Source: Palleniella muris
GTDB taxonomy: Bacteria > Bacteroidota > Bacteroidia > Bacteroidales > Bacteroidaceae
Length of the DNA stretch: 64,000 bases
Direction of reading: 5' to 3'
NCBI RefSeq assembly: GCF_004792655.1
Contig: NZ_SRZC01000004.1
Coordinates: 62,001 to 126,000 of the forward strand
Shown: one piece after another, positions 15,952-25,077 of the stretch
How positions within the stretch are numbered: position 1 is the first letter of the stretch
Layout of the letters: each line of letters begins with the position of its first letter
Program-made: the position numbers and the translations under genes
The notes under the pieces: model-generated
Told to the model about the DNA's origin: nothing
The model's database searches: none
Seen by the model: only the letters and a program-made list of their open reading frames with translations

Positions 15952-17874
15952 TCACTTCTTTATAGGCAAACAAACACTTGAGGTGTTGAATATTTTGATT
16001 TGTGAAGATTGGAAGTCTGAATCATCACAATGATAGATATCACAGAATTTCTGCGGATTGCGGTCAGCCAATGGAAACCATGATGACTGCACTTGAATCA
16101 TCAGACGGTGACCGGATTTGAAAGTGTGGCAAAGACTTGGAAGCCTATACTTTACCGTGGTTTTCTCTCCTGGGACGAAAGGCACTGGCTCGGCAAAACT
16201 CTCGCGATACTTGCCACGCATAATGTCTCCACGCACAAGCATCTGGTATCCGCTCATGGGATATTCATTACTGTGATGTGGAGACAGGTTATCATCTTGC
16301 TTATATGCGAAATCCTCTGGAAATACGTCTATAACTTTGACCACGAAATCGGCATCTGTAGTAGAAATGCTTACTTCAAGATTTACCTCAACTTCCCCTT
16401 CAAGAACAAGTTCCGAGGTGAGTGGCTCTGTCTGATAAACCAAAACATCCGGACGCTGAGAAGCAAAACGCTGGTCGTCGAGCATATATGTTGTTGTGCG
16501 TCTCTTGCTTGGTGTCATCTGATAAGGGACCGGTTTATTCGGGTCAGAAATATAAGTCTTGAAGTCTTGTACCAAAGGTTTTTCGGTAACAAGTTCTCCA
16601 TTGGCAGCAAGGTAATAAGGTGTAGTCTCTGCTTTATTGTTCCAGCCGTCAGGATAATGCTTCCACCGGCAAGTTCCTGTGTCGTAGACCTTGGCTCCCG
16701 GAGCAGGCTTATTTCCTTTCCCCTCAAGATAATATGCAAAGAAAGGATACTCGATATTCTTATGATACCAATCAGAAGTCATATTTGAAGCGAAACGTAC
16801 ATTGCCGAAATATTCGCGTGCACTACTGGTCCAACCGCCGTGTGCCCACGGTCCTTCCACAAGATAAAGTTCTGTTGCCGGTGACTGTTCGCGGATAGCC
16901 TCGTAGGTACGGAAGGCGCCATAGCAACACACCGCATCAAACAATCCTCCGACAACCATCACGGCAGGCTTTACGTCGTGGCAATGTAGAGAGACATTAT
17001 GCGACTCCCAGTATTCGTCAAGATTAGGGTGGTTCATCACCTCGTTCCAACTTGCAATACTGTCGCCGTAAGAGGCACTGAAATTCTTCACCGCACCCAT
17101 GCGGAGATAATCCGTATAGACATCATTCTTCACCAATGTTTCAGTTGTTCTGATTTTACTACCGTCAAACCCTTTTTGGTGTGCCTGCTTGGTCATCGCC
17201 TTCTCAAACCAGAACAGGAAGTTGTACATGTCCATAATGAAGAAAGCACCATTATGATGTACATCGTCACCTCGGAACCAGTCCGTTACAGGAGCCTGAG
17301 GCGAAACGGCCTTGATGGCAGGATGTCCGCTGAGGGCAGCCATGGTGGCATAGAAACCAGGATAGCTCATGCCATAAACACCGATGCGGCCATTGTTATT
17401 GGTGTTCTTGACGAGCCATTCCGCTGTGTCGTAAGTGTCGCTGGCCTCGTCGGTGTCAATCTTCTTGCCTTTCTTTTTCTTCAGGGACTTGTTCTCTATG
17501 AATGGACGGATATTCTCATATTCGCCATCGCTCATGTTCTTGCCACGGACATCCTGAAAGACAAGGATATAGCCATTTTCAACATAAGTCTTTGCGGAAT
17601 TCCAGATATCGGCGAAATTGTCTTCGCCATAGGGACTTGCGCTGTAGCAAGTGCGCTGCATAAGTATAGGATGCTTGACCGATTTGTCATTTGGTTCATA
17701 AATAGCAGTAAACAAATTAATACCATCACGCATCTTAATCATGACTTCACGCTTAGTATAATTAGCCTTAACCCATTCTGCATTAATATGCTCAGGTTGC
17801 TCTCCTGATTTTGCCTGACCAAAGGTCGCTATGACAAACAAACCAAATAATAAAAAAAGAAATAACCTCTTCAT
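15952..17874 (-). CDS. CocE/NonD-family serine hydrolase (S15-type acyl or peptide esterase), exported
   Basis: The enzyme is an alpha/beta hydrolase of the X-Pro dipeptidyl-peptidase/CocE class, which includes cocaine esterase, alpha-amino-acid ester hydrolases and glutaryl-7-ACA acylases. From the ATG at 17874 it has a signal peptide (MKRLFLFLLFGLFVIATFGQ). The catalytic domain carries the nucleophile motif GMSYPGF and the acid in VVGGLFDAVCCYG. The histidine is in GPWAHGG. The C-terminal jelly-roll domain (LTSELVLEGEVEVNLEVSIS) is typical of the family. Total length of about 640 residues is normal. An in-frame start at 17898 would only lengthen the leader. Natural substrate is unknown; ester or amide cleavage of dietary or host compounds is plausible. 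Confidence 0.9.
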   Translation of the reverse strand: MKRLFLFLLFGLFVIATFGQAKSGEQPEHINAEWVKANYTKREVMIKMRDGINLFTAIYEPNDKSVKHPILMQRTCYSASPYGEDNFADIWNSAKTYVENGYILVFQDVRGKNMSDGEYENIRPFIENKSLKKKKGKKIDTDEASDTYDTAEWLVKNTNNNGRIGVYGMSYPGFYATMAALSGHPAIKAVSPQAPVTDWFRGDDVHHNGAFFIMDMYNFLFWFEKAMTKQAHQKGFDGSKIRTTETLVKNDVYTDYLRMGAVKNFSASYGDSIASWNEVMNHPNLDEYWESHNVSLHCHDVKPAVMVVGGLFDAVCCYGAFRTYEAIREQSPATELYLVEGPWAHGGWTSSAREYFGNVRFASNMTSDWYHKNIEYPFFAYYLEGKGNKPAPGAKVYDTGTCRWKHYPDGWNNKAETTPYYLAANGELVTEKPLVQDFKTYISDPNKPVPYQMTPSKRRTTTYMLDDQRFASQRPDVLVYQTEPLTSELVLEGEVEVNLEVSISTTDADFVVKVIDVFPEDFAYKQDDNLSPHHSNEYPMSGYQMLVRGDIMRGKYRESFAEPVPFVPGEKTTVKYRLPSLCHTFKSGHRLMIQVQSSWFPLADRNPQKFCDIYHCDDSDFQSSQIKIFNTSSVCLPIKK

Positions 17875-18047
17875 AGCATACAATTGTAAATGATCCAATG
17901 TAATAAAACGTATTGCGTTGCTTTGGTAGATAGCAGACGTGGATTAATTCATAGTTATGTTCGTTAAAAAGTGTCTCAAAGGTAATTAGTTGAAACAACT
18001 TCACAGACTAACTTATTAGTTGTACAGCCTTATTGCACAACTAATCT

Positions 18048-18428
18048 TTATTTCACCGCAAACGGCAGCAATGCGGCAATGAGTCCGAGGATGATGCTCA
18101 GGGCTACGTAGAGGAAATAGGTGCCGGCATATCCTTCGCGGAGCAGCATCAGACCTTCGTAGGAGAAGGTGGAGAAGGTGGTGAAACCGCCACAGAGTCC
18201 GGTGGTGAGCAGGAGGCGCATTTCATTGCTTAGTCCCCATTGCTCTGAATATTTGTAGAAGAGGGAGATGAGGAAGCAACCTATGACATTGACAATTAGT
18301 GTCGACCATGGCATCACTGTCCCTGCAAATCGCGGATGCAGGGAGATGTGTTGCCATAAAACCGAGGCTGTGAAGCGCAGGACAGAGCCTGTGCCACCGC
18401 CAATGAATACAAAAAGGAGTTCTTTCAT
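18048..18428 (-). CDS. crcB: Fluoride efflux channel CrcB/Fluc
   Basis: The 126-residue inner-membrane protein has four hydrophobic helices and the Fluc signatures: GGGTGSVLRF, the pore-lining Asn in LIVNVIGCFL, and GLCGGFTTFSTFS with the phenylalanine-threonine track. It assembles as an antiparallel homodimer and exports fluoride. Only one copy is present here, consistent with a dual-topology dimer. I looked for a fluoride riboswitch in the leader (18429-18530) and did not find its conserved motif. The gene is monocistronic, between the CocE gene and the repeat at 18566-18775. Confidence 0.93.
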   Translation of the reverse strand: MKELLFVFIGGGTGSVLRFTASVLWQHISLHPRFAGTVMPWSTLIVNVIGCFLISLFYKYSEQWGLSNEMRLLLTTGLCGGFTTFSTFSYEGLMLLREGYAGTYFLYVALSIILGLIAALLPFAVK

Positions 18429-18565
18429 ATTGTTTTTACATTGTCGGCAGAGTGTGTTGTGCCTTGTTTCTTGCTTTTTTATATTGTTGTCTGATAAAAA
18501 ATAGTGACAAGTAGCACATCTTGTATATTACCACCTTATGAGTGATTTCTTCAAAAGGGATTTGT

Positions 18566-18775
18566 CTTGAGGAACCGCGTTAGCGGTGACAAGAATGCCG
18601 TGGGTAGCACCCACGGATTGTAATACAAGCATCAACCAACGACCGATTTATCGGTCGAATAAATGTTAAGGTGGAAGGCGTATTCGACCGATAAATCGGT
18701 CGTGCACAGAGCTTTACCGTATACCGTGGGTACGACCCACGGCTACTTTCTTGTCACCGCTGACGCGGTTTCAAG
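18566..18775. repeat. Nested-hairpin repeat element C (210 bp)
   Basis: The left end (18566-18595, core GAACCGCGTTAGCGGTGACA) is complementary to the right end (18747-18775, core TGTCACCGCTGACGCGGTT). Each end also forms its own hairpin, ACCGCGTTAGCGGT. Moving inwards, CCGTGGGTAGCACCCACGG pairs with its mirror near 18723-18742. CGACCGATTTATCGGTCG and CGACCGATAAATCGGTCG flank the centre. The architecture, palindromes nested in a larger palindrome, is the same as in the 13253 and 15413 elements, but the sequence differs. Confidence 0.75.
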
Positions 18776-18851
18776 TACAAATACATCTTTACATTTGTGT
18801 GCGCGCAGTCATAGAACCATTGTATTTTGCCGACCACCAATTACCATTTCG

Positions 18852-21659
18852 TCATAGTTTGTCCTTCAGGAATTGTCCTGTAAGGCTCTTCGTGCAAGCT
18901 GCAATTTCCTCCGGTGTGCCGGTGCAGACTATGTTTCCGCCCTTGTGCCCGCCTTCCGGTCCGAGGTCAATGATGTGGTCGGCACATTTGATGACATCGA
19001 GGTTATGCTCGATGATAAGTACCGAATGCCCGCGTTTGATGAGTGCGTCAAAGGCCGCAAGCAAGCGTTTTATGTCATGGAAATGGAGACCTGTGGTCGG
19101 TTCGTCGAAGATGAAGAGCGTCGGTTCCTGCTTCTCCTGCCCGATGAAATAACCGAGTTTGACACGTTGGTTCTCGCCTCCTGACAGTGTGGATGAACTC
19201 TGTCCGAGCTTTATATAGCCGAGTCCGACATCTTGCAGTGGCTTCAGGCGGTTGACTATTGTTTTGGCAAGGGTGTTTTCGGAGAAGAATTCTATGGCTT
19301 GGTTTATGGTCATTTCCAGAATGTCATAGATGTTCTTGTCCTTGTATCTTACCTCAAGGATGTCATGCTTGAACCGTTTGCCGTGGCATGCCTCGCACTC
19401 CAGTTCGAGGTCGGCCATGAATTGCATCTCAACGGTGATAGTGCCCGCTCCCTTACATTCCTCGCAACGTCCGCCTTCAGCATTGAAGGAGAAATGCTGC
19501 GGTGTGAATCCCATCTGTTTTGACAACGGCATGTCAGCCATCCATTGGCGGATGGCATCGTAGGCTTTGACGTATGTCGCCGGATTGGAGCGCGTTGACT
19601 TGCCGATAGGGTTCTGGTCGACAAACTCAATATGCTTTATGGCTTTCAGATCGCCTTCCAGTCCTCCGTATTCTCCGGGCGCATCGCAGACTTCTCCAAG
19701 ATGCCTCTTCATGGCAGGGTATAGTATGCCCTTTATCAGAGATGACTTCCCGGAGCCGGATACACCTGTGATGACTGTCATGCAGTTCAACGGTATGCTG
19801 ACATCCGTGCCTTTAAGATTGTTCATCAAAGGGCTTTTGATGGTGATTTTACGGTTCCATTGGCGGCGGCTTGCCGGGGTGGAGATGGTCTCGGTGTGTG
19901 TGAGATACTCTACAGTATGGCTTTTTGAATATTTGCTTATGTCCTTGTCACTCAGTTGTGCTATCTCTTCCATATCGCCTTCAAAGACAACCTCACCGCC
20001 ATGTCTTCCTGCATCCGGACCGATGTCGATGAGATAGTCGGCGGCACGCATGATTTCCTCGTCATGTTCGACTACAATGACGGTGTTGCCTATTGCCTGC
20101 AATTGGCGCAAGACCTTGATAAGCCTGTCTGTATCACGGGGATGAAGACCTATGGACGGTTCATCGAGAATGTAAAGTGAGCCTACAAGGGAAGAGCCAA
20201 GATTGGTACAGAGATTGATTCTTTGGCTTTCTCCACCTGACAATGTGTTGGACGGACGGTTGAGAGTGAGATAACCCAAACCGACATCCATGAGGAATTG
20301 CAGGCGTGAGTTTATTTCTGGCAGCAGTCGTTTGGCGATAGCTTGCTTGTGTTCGTTTAGCTTTATGTTGTGGAACCATTCCTGCAGCTCGCTGATAGGC
20401 ATTTCAATGAGTTGCTGGATTGTCTTTCCGCAGACTTTGACGTATCTGGCTTCCTTTTTCAATCGTGTTCCTCGGCATTCAGGACAGACGGTCTTGCCAC
20501 GGTAGCGTGCGAGCATCACGCGGTACTGAATCTTGTATTGGTTTTCTTTGAGCATACGGAAGAATTCGTCAATAGAGACTTTCTCGTGTATGTCTATTCC
20601 CTCTTCTGACGGCAGGCCGTGCCAAAGCCAGTCCTTAAGTTCTTGTGAAAGAGAAAAATATGGCTCAAAAATAGGGAAATTGTCTTTTTCCGCGCGGCGG
20701 CAGAACTCTTCTTTCCAAACCTTCATCTTCTCACCATGCCAGCATTGTACGCAACCGTCATAGACAGAGAGTGAGGGATTCGGTATGACGAGTCTTTCAT
20801 CAATGCCCACAACTTTGCCGAAACCTTCACAGGCAGGGCAGGCTCCTATAGGTGAGTTGAATGCAAAAAGGTTGGCAGAAGGTTCTTCGAATGTTATGCC
20901 GTCAGCTTCGAATTTTGTGGAGAACTCATGTTCAATCATTGCCGGCATGAATATCAAGCGACACATTCCACGTCCTTCATAGAAAGCAGTTTCGGCAGAA
21001 TCATATAGTCGGGATATTGTCTCCTTGCCATTGTCCACACTCATTCTGTCAATGAGGATGTGGGCTTCATTGGCTTTGAGAGTGCTGATTTTATCGCCAA
21101 GTTCATCAATGCGCAGTATTTCGCCTTGGTAATACAAGCGTGCATATCCGGCTTGCACAGACATTTCCAGTTGGCGTTCAAGGGTTCTTCCTTCTGGCAC
21201 ATGGAGTGGGGCGGTGATAATGAATTTTGTCCCTTTCTGATAGGAGAGCATGCACTCGACAAGGTCTTCTACGGAATGCTTCTTGACTTCTTGTCCGGAA
21301 ACAGGCGAGAAAGTATTGCCGATGCGTGCGAAGAGCAGTCGCATATACTCGTAGATTTCTGTGGTTGTGCCTACTGTGGAGCGTGGGTTGCGTGAGATGA
21401 CTTTCTGCTCTATGGCGATTGCCGGTGGCAGTCCCTTGATGTAATCACACTCGGGTTTAGGCATTCTGCCCAGAAACTGTCTGGCATAGCTTGACAGAGA
21501 CTCGACATAACGTCGCTGCCCCTCGGCATACAGTGTGTCGAAGGCAAGGGATGATTTGCCGGAGCCTGACACTCCGGCAATTACGATGAATTTGTCTCTT
21601 GGGATATTTATGGAAATATCCTTGAGGTTATTGACCTTTGCGTGTGAGATTTCTATCAT
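18852..21659 (-). CDS. uvrA: Excinuclease ABC subunit A (UvrA family), probable paralogue
   Basis: UvrA dimers find bulky DNA lesions and load UvrB in nucleotide excision repair. From the ATG at 21659 the protein is 935 residues with two ABC ATPase modules. These show GVSGSGKSSLAFDTLYAEGQ, LSGGESQRINL and LDEPSIGLHPRD in the first, GVSGSGKSSLIKGILYP, LSGGENQRVKLG and FDEPTTGLHFHD in the second. The second zinc module is intact (CEECKGAG ... CEACHGKRF). In the first, the CxxC pair that precedes the FSFN-like motif in E. coli UvrA is replaced by FEADGITF, while CPACEG remains. Half the usual zinc ligands are therefore missing, which suggests a divergent paralogue rather than the main UvrA. It lies 67 bases downstream of hisB. 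The frame extends to 21758 without family similarity. Confidence 0.88.
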   Translation of the reverse strand: MIEISHAKVNNLKDISINIPRDKFIVIAGVSGSGKSSLAFDTLYAEGQRRYVESLSSYARQFLGRMPKPECDYIKGLPPAIAIEQKVISRNPRSTVGTTTEIYEYMRLLFARIGNTFSPVSGQEVKKHSVEDLVECMLSYQKGTKFIITAPLHVPEGRTLERQLEMSVQAGYARLYYQGEILRIDELGDKISTLKANEAHILIDRMSVDNGKETISRLYDSAETAFYEGRGMCRLIFMPAMIEHEFSTKFEADGITFEEPSANLFAFNSPIGACPACEGFGKVVGIDERLVIPNPSLSVYDGCVQCWHGEKMKVWKEEFCRRAEKDNFPIFEPYFSLSQELKDWLWHGLPSEEGIDIHEKVSIDEFFRMLKENQYKIQYRVMLARYRGKTVCPECRGTRLKKEARYVKVCGKTIQQLIEMPISELQEWFHNIKLNEHKQAIAKRLLPEINSRLQFLMDVGLGYLTLNRPSNTLSGGESQRINLCTNLGSSLVGSLYILDEPSIGLHPRDTDRLIKVLRQLQAIGNTVIVVEHDEEIMRAADYLIDIGPDAGRHGGEVVFEGDMEEIAQLSDKDISKYSKSHTVEYLTHTETISTPASRRQWNRKITIKSPLMNNLKGTDVSIPLNCMTVITGVSGSGKSSLIKGILYPAMKRHLGEVCDAPGEYGGLEGDLKAIKHIEFVDQNPIGKSTRSNPATYVKAYDAIRQWMADMPLSKQMGFTPQHFSFNAEGGRCEECKGAGTITVEMQFMADLELECEACHGKRFKHDILEVRYKDKNIYDILEMTINQAIEFFSENTLAKTIVNRLKPLQDVGLGYIKLGQSSSTLSGGENQRVKLGYFIGQEKQEPTLFIFDEPTTGLHFHDIKRLLAAFDALIKRGHSVLIIEHNLDVIKCADHIIDLGPEGGHKGGNIVCTGTPEEIAACTKSLTGQFLKDKL

Positions 21660-21726
21660 GGAAAGGCTGTTTCTATTTTGTTTTAAATAGTGATGTGCAG
21701 AAGGTATGGCGGAAGTTTTTCTGCGA

Positions 21727-22872
21727 TTAGAGCATCCCTTTTGTTGAAGGAAGCTCATATTTGTAGATGTCGCGTTTCACTGCCATCTTCAGTGCGCGTG
21801 CAAAAGCTTTGAAGATACCTTCTATTTTGTGATGTTCATTCTGACCTTCTGCCTTGATATTGAGGTTCATTTTTGCAGCATCGGAAAGGGATTTGAAGAA
21901 ATGGAGGAACATCTCGGTAGGCATTTCTCCGATTTTCTCGCGAGTGAACTCCGCATTCCATACCAGCCATGGTCTGCCACCGAAGTCCAATGCAACAGAG
22001 CACAGGCTGTCATCCATAGGCAGACAGTAGCCGTAGCGTTCTATGCCGCGTTTGTTGCCAAGGGCTTCCGCGAGGCATTCGCCTATGACGATGGCAGTGT
22101 CTTCTATCGTATGGTGTTCGTCAACCTCAAGATCTCCTTCCGTGTGGATGGTAAGGTCTATCATTCCGTGCTTGCCAATCTGCTCCAGCATGTGGTCAAA
22201 GAATCCGAGACCGGTATGGATATCACAGATTCCGTTTCCGTCAAGATTCATTTTGACGTAGATGTCAGTCTCCTTTGTGGTGCGTTTGATTTCCGCGATA
22301 CGCTCTCCGGCAAAGAGGATTTCTGTGATTTTGTCCCATGTCATGTCGTCCCCAAGGATGAGGGCTTTGCACCCGATATTCTCGGCAAGCTGTCGATCTG
22401 TCTCGCGGTCTCCGATGACATAGCTGTTTTTTAGGTCATATTTTGGCTCCTTGTTTCTTGTGCCAGCAGAATCAATTGTACCGTTCTCTGATAGGAGGGT
22501 ATGATATTGAGGATTAAGATTTGAGTCTTTGATGTATTCCGTGAGCATGCCCGTGCCAGGTTTGCGACACGGATGGTTGTCTTCCGGGAAATGGCGGTCA
22601 ATGAGTATGTTGTCGAACACCACACCCTCTCCTTCAAGTGTTTGAAGGATGAAATTATGAACAGGCCAGAATGTTTCCTCCGGGAATGAGTCTGTTCCAA
22701 GGCCGTCTTGATTGCTGACCATGACAAACTCAAAGTCAAGGTGTTGGCGTATAAAACTAAGATTTCTAAAAACACCTTTGACAAATCTCAGTTTGTCAAA
22801 GGCGTCTATCTGTTCGTCGGCAGGCTCATGGATGAGTGTGCCGTCACGGTCTATAAAAAGGACTCTTTTCAT
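21727..22872 (-). CDS. hisB: Bifunctional histidinol-phosphatase / imidazoleglycerol-phosphate dehydratase
   Basis: The protein catalyses two steps of histidine synthesis: dehydration of imidazole-glycerol phosphate and dephosphorylation of histidinol phosphate. The N-terminal HAD phosphatase domain begins [17 protein letters not shown] (catalytic DxDGT). It keeps [10 protein letters not shown], part of the zinc loop. The C-terminal dehydratase has [27 protein letters not shown] and [16 protein letters not shown] metal-binding motifs. Length of 381 residues is typical for the fusion. An in-frame ATG at 22893 is possible. No other his gene is adjacent, although hisB commonly sits in a his operon. 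A consensus promoter lies at 22987-23018, and uvrA follows closely. Confidence 0.93.
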   Translation of the reverse strand: MKRVLFIDRDGTLIHEPADEQIDAFDKLRFVKGVFRNLSFIRQHLDFEFVMVSNQDGLGTDSFPEETFWPVHNFILQTLEGEGVVFDNILIDRHFPEDNHPCRKPGTGMLTEYIKDSNLNPQYHTLLSENGTIDSAGTRNKEPKYDLKNSYVIGDRETDRQLAENIGCKALILGDDMTWDKITEILFAGERIAEIKRTTKETDIYVKMNLDGNGICDIHTGLGFFDHMLEQIGKHGMIDLTIHTEGDLEVDEHHTIEDTAIVIGECLAEALGNKRGIERYGYCLPMDDSLCSVALDFGGRPWLVWNAEFTREKIGEMPTEMFLHFFKSLSDAAKMNLNIKAEGQNEHHKIEGIFKAFARALKMAVKRDIYKYELPSTKGML

Positions 22873-22986
22873 ATCGCTTTTCGTAACTTTCATTATTTCA
22901 ATGTGTTAACCTATTCTGAAAGTGTGATGAGTAACAAAGTGGTAACAAAATTAGCATCATTACGCTTTCTTTGTGGGTTTGTAGTG

Positions 22987-23018
22987 CAAAGGTAGTGTTT
23001 TTCCACGAAAACACCAAA
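22987..23018 (-). promoter_or_regulatory. Promoter of hisB
   Basis: On minus, TTTG (23018-23015), exactly 20 bases, then TACCTTTG (22994-22987): a textbook Bacteroidota promoter. The leader to the ATG at 22872 would be about 110 bases; I saw no obvious histidine-rich leader peptide or terminator in it. Confidence 0.75.
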
Positions 23019-23167
23019 CAAAGGGAATATAAATGCAGTGTGAAGCGTGTTTTTTGTTCACGTGTCGGTGTGTCTGTATATGAAAAGTGGTGACCGCAAT
23101 ATGCAGCCACCACCCAGCTGTGTGCTTACGTATTTAATTTATGTTTGAATTTGGCATTATTCTGTTT

Positions 23168-23341
23168 CTATATCAACTTTCTCACAGAAGTGTACGTATT
23201 GACATTTTCCAATGTGCTGTTTAAGATGCTTCCGATTTCTTGATAGTAGATATTGACCACTACATTTGGTTTGCCTATCAAACCATTGATGAGGTCTTTG
23301 ATGGTCTCCTTATCATGTACTGCTATTTCCAATGTTTTCAT
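23168..23341 (-). CDS. Small protein of unknown function (57 aa)
   Basis: An ATG at 23341 opens 57 codons beginning MKTLEIAVHDKETIKDLING and ending TYTSVRKLI before TAG. It overlaps the stop of the preceding fragment (ATATGA), a typical translational coupling, so the two were probably one operon. I do not recognise a family. It has no membrane segment or signal peptide. It lies in a stretch of gene remnants and may itself be non-functional. Confidence 0.4.
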   Translation of the reverse strand: MKTLEIAVHDKETIKDLINGLIGKPNVVVNIYYQEIGSILNSTLENVNTYTSVRKLI

Positions 23342-23485
23342 ATGCCTTCTGAATCCTCAACAGCTTTGCCGTAATGTCGCTCTACATTGGAGACGCCTAA
23401 CGCATCGACCGCCTTAAGTGCCTCTCTGCTTCTTTCTTCCAACATTTCATACGCGAGTTCGGGGACTTTCTTATCCAGAACTCGC
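23338..23485 (-). pseudogene. C-terminal fragment of an unidentified gene
   Basis: An open frame on minus reads RVLDKKVPELAYEMLEERSR, continuing through ALKAVDALGVSNVERHYG to a TGA at 23338. It has no credible start: it runs into the junction with the efflux-gene remnant near 23490. An internal ATG at 23445 would give only 35 codons. The sequence reads like the helical end of a real protein whose N-terminal part was lost. Family not recognised. Confidence 0.4.
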
Positions 23486-23492
23486 GTAGAAT

Positions 23493-23900
23493 ATGTATAG
23501 CAATTTGCCGGCAGACGCCGATACCACCACTCTGGCCTCCCTGTCGTGGCGGGAGATGTTTACCGCCCCGAAACTCCAGTCCTTGATTGGAACGGGGCTT
23601 GAACGGAACACAAACTTCAATGTGGCACGGCTACGGGTGGAAGCGGCAGAAGCCGCATTGCTGACGGCCAAACTATCCTATCTACCACCACTTGGACTGA
23701 ATGCCGAAGGTAATGTCGTCAGGCAAGATGGAGCAACGGCAAAGACATATAATGTAGGAGCGTCAGCAAGCTGGGAACTGGACATCTTCGGCAAACTTGC
23801 AGCTGCAAAGCATGGTGCCGCTGCCGCCTTGCAAGGAAGCCGTGATTACCGGCAAGCCGTACAGACATAGCTTGTCGCCACGATTGCAGATAGTTACTAG
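23493..23900 (+). pseudogene. NodT-type RND efflux outer-membrane lipoprotein, fragment
   Basis: The frame reads NLPADADTTTLASLSWREMF, RNTNFNVARLRVEAAEAALL and VGASASWELDIFGKLAAAKHG. This is the N-terminal part of TolC-like outer-membrane factors of RND efflux pumps. It lacks the signal peptide and lipobox and begins at a junction. A TAG at 23868 replaces a codon that in relatives is probably Gln (QAVQT*LVATIADSY). The frame then ends a few codons later, without the remaining roughly 300 residues. It is a dead fragment. A 15-bp hairpin follows at 23932-23979. Confidence 0.75.
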
Positions 23901-23931
23901 TAACAAAAATACCACAATAATCATCAAAACA

Positions 23932-23979
23932 AAAGAAAATGAATACAATAGTGAAATCACTAAAGTATTCATTTTCTTT
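23932..23979. terminator. Hairpin after the efflux-gene fragment
   Basis: AAAGAAAATGAATAC (23932-23946) pairs with GTATTCATTTTCTTT (23965-23979). The loop holds a second palindrome, TAGTGAAATCACTA, extending the stem. T-rich sequence follows on plus. It may act as a terminator for either flanking gene. Confidence 0.55.
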
Positions 23980-24038
23980 CTTTTAGTTATCTTTTGCTTT
24001 ACCTTGATATAAAAGGGACTCTTTTCATTGATGTGTTA

Positions 24039-24926
24039 TTAAAATTTCAGGTCTTTGAGTATTTGGGACATCTTCTGTACGGTCTGCACACGTGTAGGGA
24101 CAAGTGGCAGGCGCAGAACGTTGTTGATGAATCCCATTTCGTGAAGTAAAGCCTTTACTCCGGCAGGGTTGCCGTCTACAAAGAGGAGTGAGTATAGGTC
24201 TGTAAACTTATGGTGTATCTTTGCAGCAGCTTCAAACTCTCCGCGTTTTTCCAGGCGAATCATTCTTGAAAACTCCTTAGGAAGAGCATTGCCAATGACA
24301 GAAATCACACCTTCCGCACCACATGCTATCATTGGGAAAGTCAAGGAATCATCACCGGAAAGTACGGCAAAGCCATCAGGTTTGTTCTTCAGAATCTCAT
24401 CTACCTGCTCAAGATTGCCGCTTGCTTCTTTTATTGCCACAATGTTTTCACATGCCTTTGCAAGTCGTACTGTTGTTTCTGCCTGCATGTTCACACCTGT
24501 GCGTCCCGGCACATTATATAATATAATGGGGAGCTTTGTCGCATTAGCGATGGCTTTGAAATGTTGGAAAAGGCCTTCTTGTGATGGCTTGTTGTAGTAA
24601 GGGCAAACACTAAGTATTCCGTCAATGCCTTTGAAATCTCCAGTTTGCAGTTCTTCAACGATAGCTGCAGTATTGTTGCCTCCGCAACCAATGACAACAG
24701 GGATGCGTCCGTTGACAAGATTTACAATGAAATGCTGCACATCAAGGCGTTCTTGTTTTGTCAGACAAGGTGTCTCTCCTGTTGTGGCAAGGATGCAGAG
24801 GAAATCTGCACCATTATTCATTTGGTAGTCCACAAGTCTTTTCAGTGCATCGAAATCAATGTTGCCTGTCTCTGTAAATGGTGTAATCAAGGCTATGCCA
24901 AGACCACGGAATATATTGTGCTTCAT
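24039..24926 (-). CDS. dapA: 4-hydroxy-tetrahydrodipicolinate synthase
   Basis: The enzyme condenses pyruvate with aspartate semialdehyde, the first committed step to lysine and diaminopimelate. The 295-residue TIM barrel shows GIALITPFTETGNIDFDAL, the ATTGETPCL substrate loop and PYYNKPSQEGL. The catalytic Tyr is in ILYNVPGRTG and the Schiff-base Lys in AIKEASG. Length and motifs are standard. It lies downstream of the decarboxylase subunit genes with a 151-base gap, so co-transcription is possible but not needed. No clear -7 box was seen directly upstream. Confidence 0.95.
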   Translation of the reverse strand: MKHNIFRGLGIALITPFTETGNIDFDALKRLVDYQMNNGADFLCILATTGETPCLTKQERLDVQHFIVNLVNGRIPVVIGCGGNNTAAIVEELQTGDFKGIDGILSVCPYYNKPSQEGLFQHFKAIANATKLPIILYNVPGRTGVNMQAETTVRLAKACENIVAIKEASGNLEQVDEILKNKPDGFAVLSGDDSLTFPMIACGAEGVISVIGNALPKEFSRMIRLEKRGEFEAAAKIHHKFTDLYSLLFVDGNPAGVKALLHEMGFINNVLRLPLVPTRVQTVQKMSQILKDLKF

Positions 24927-25077
24927 AAGTTGCTGGACAAAATCAGTTAATATATTATTACATTGGCAGGTATGTCTGTCATAGTTTACCTGCTTGGTGA
25001 ATGTTTGTTTTCTTTATTTCATGATGCAAGCTCTATATACTTTTTCTTTATAGGGCTTTGGGAGAATCATGTGATAG

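Noticed and set aside
16093..17808. Two long plus-strand open frames (231 and 269 codons)
   Set aside because: Both lie opposite the well-supported CocE-type hydrolase gene and show no family features.
18429..18530. Fluoride riboswitch upstream of crcB
   Set aside because: I looked for the conserved GGNGAUGG...UGAUG-like core on minus and did not find it.
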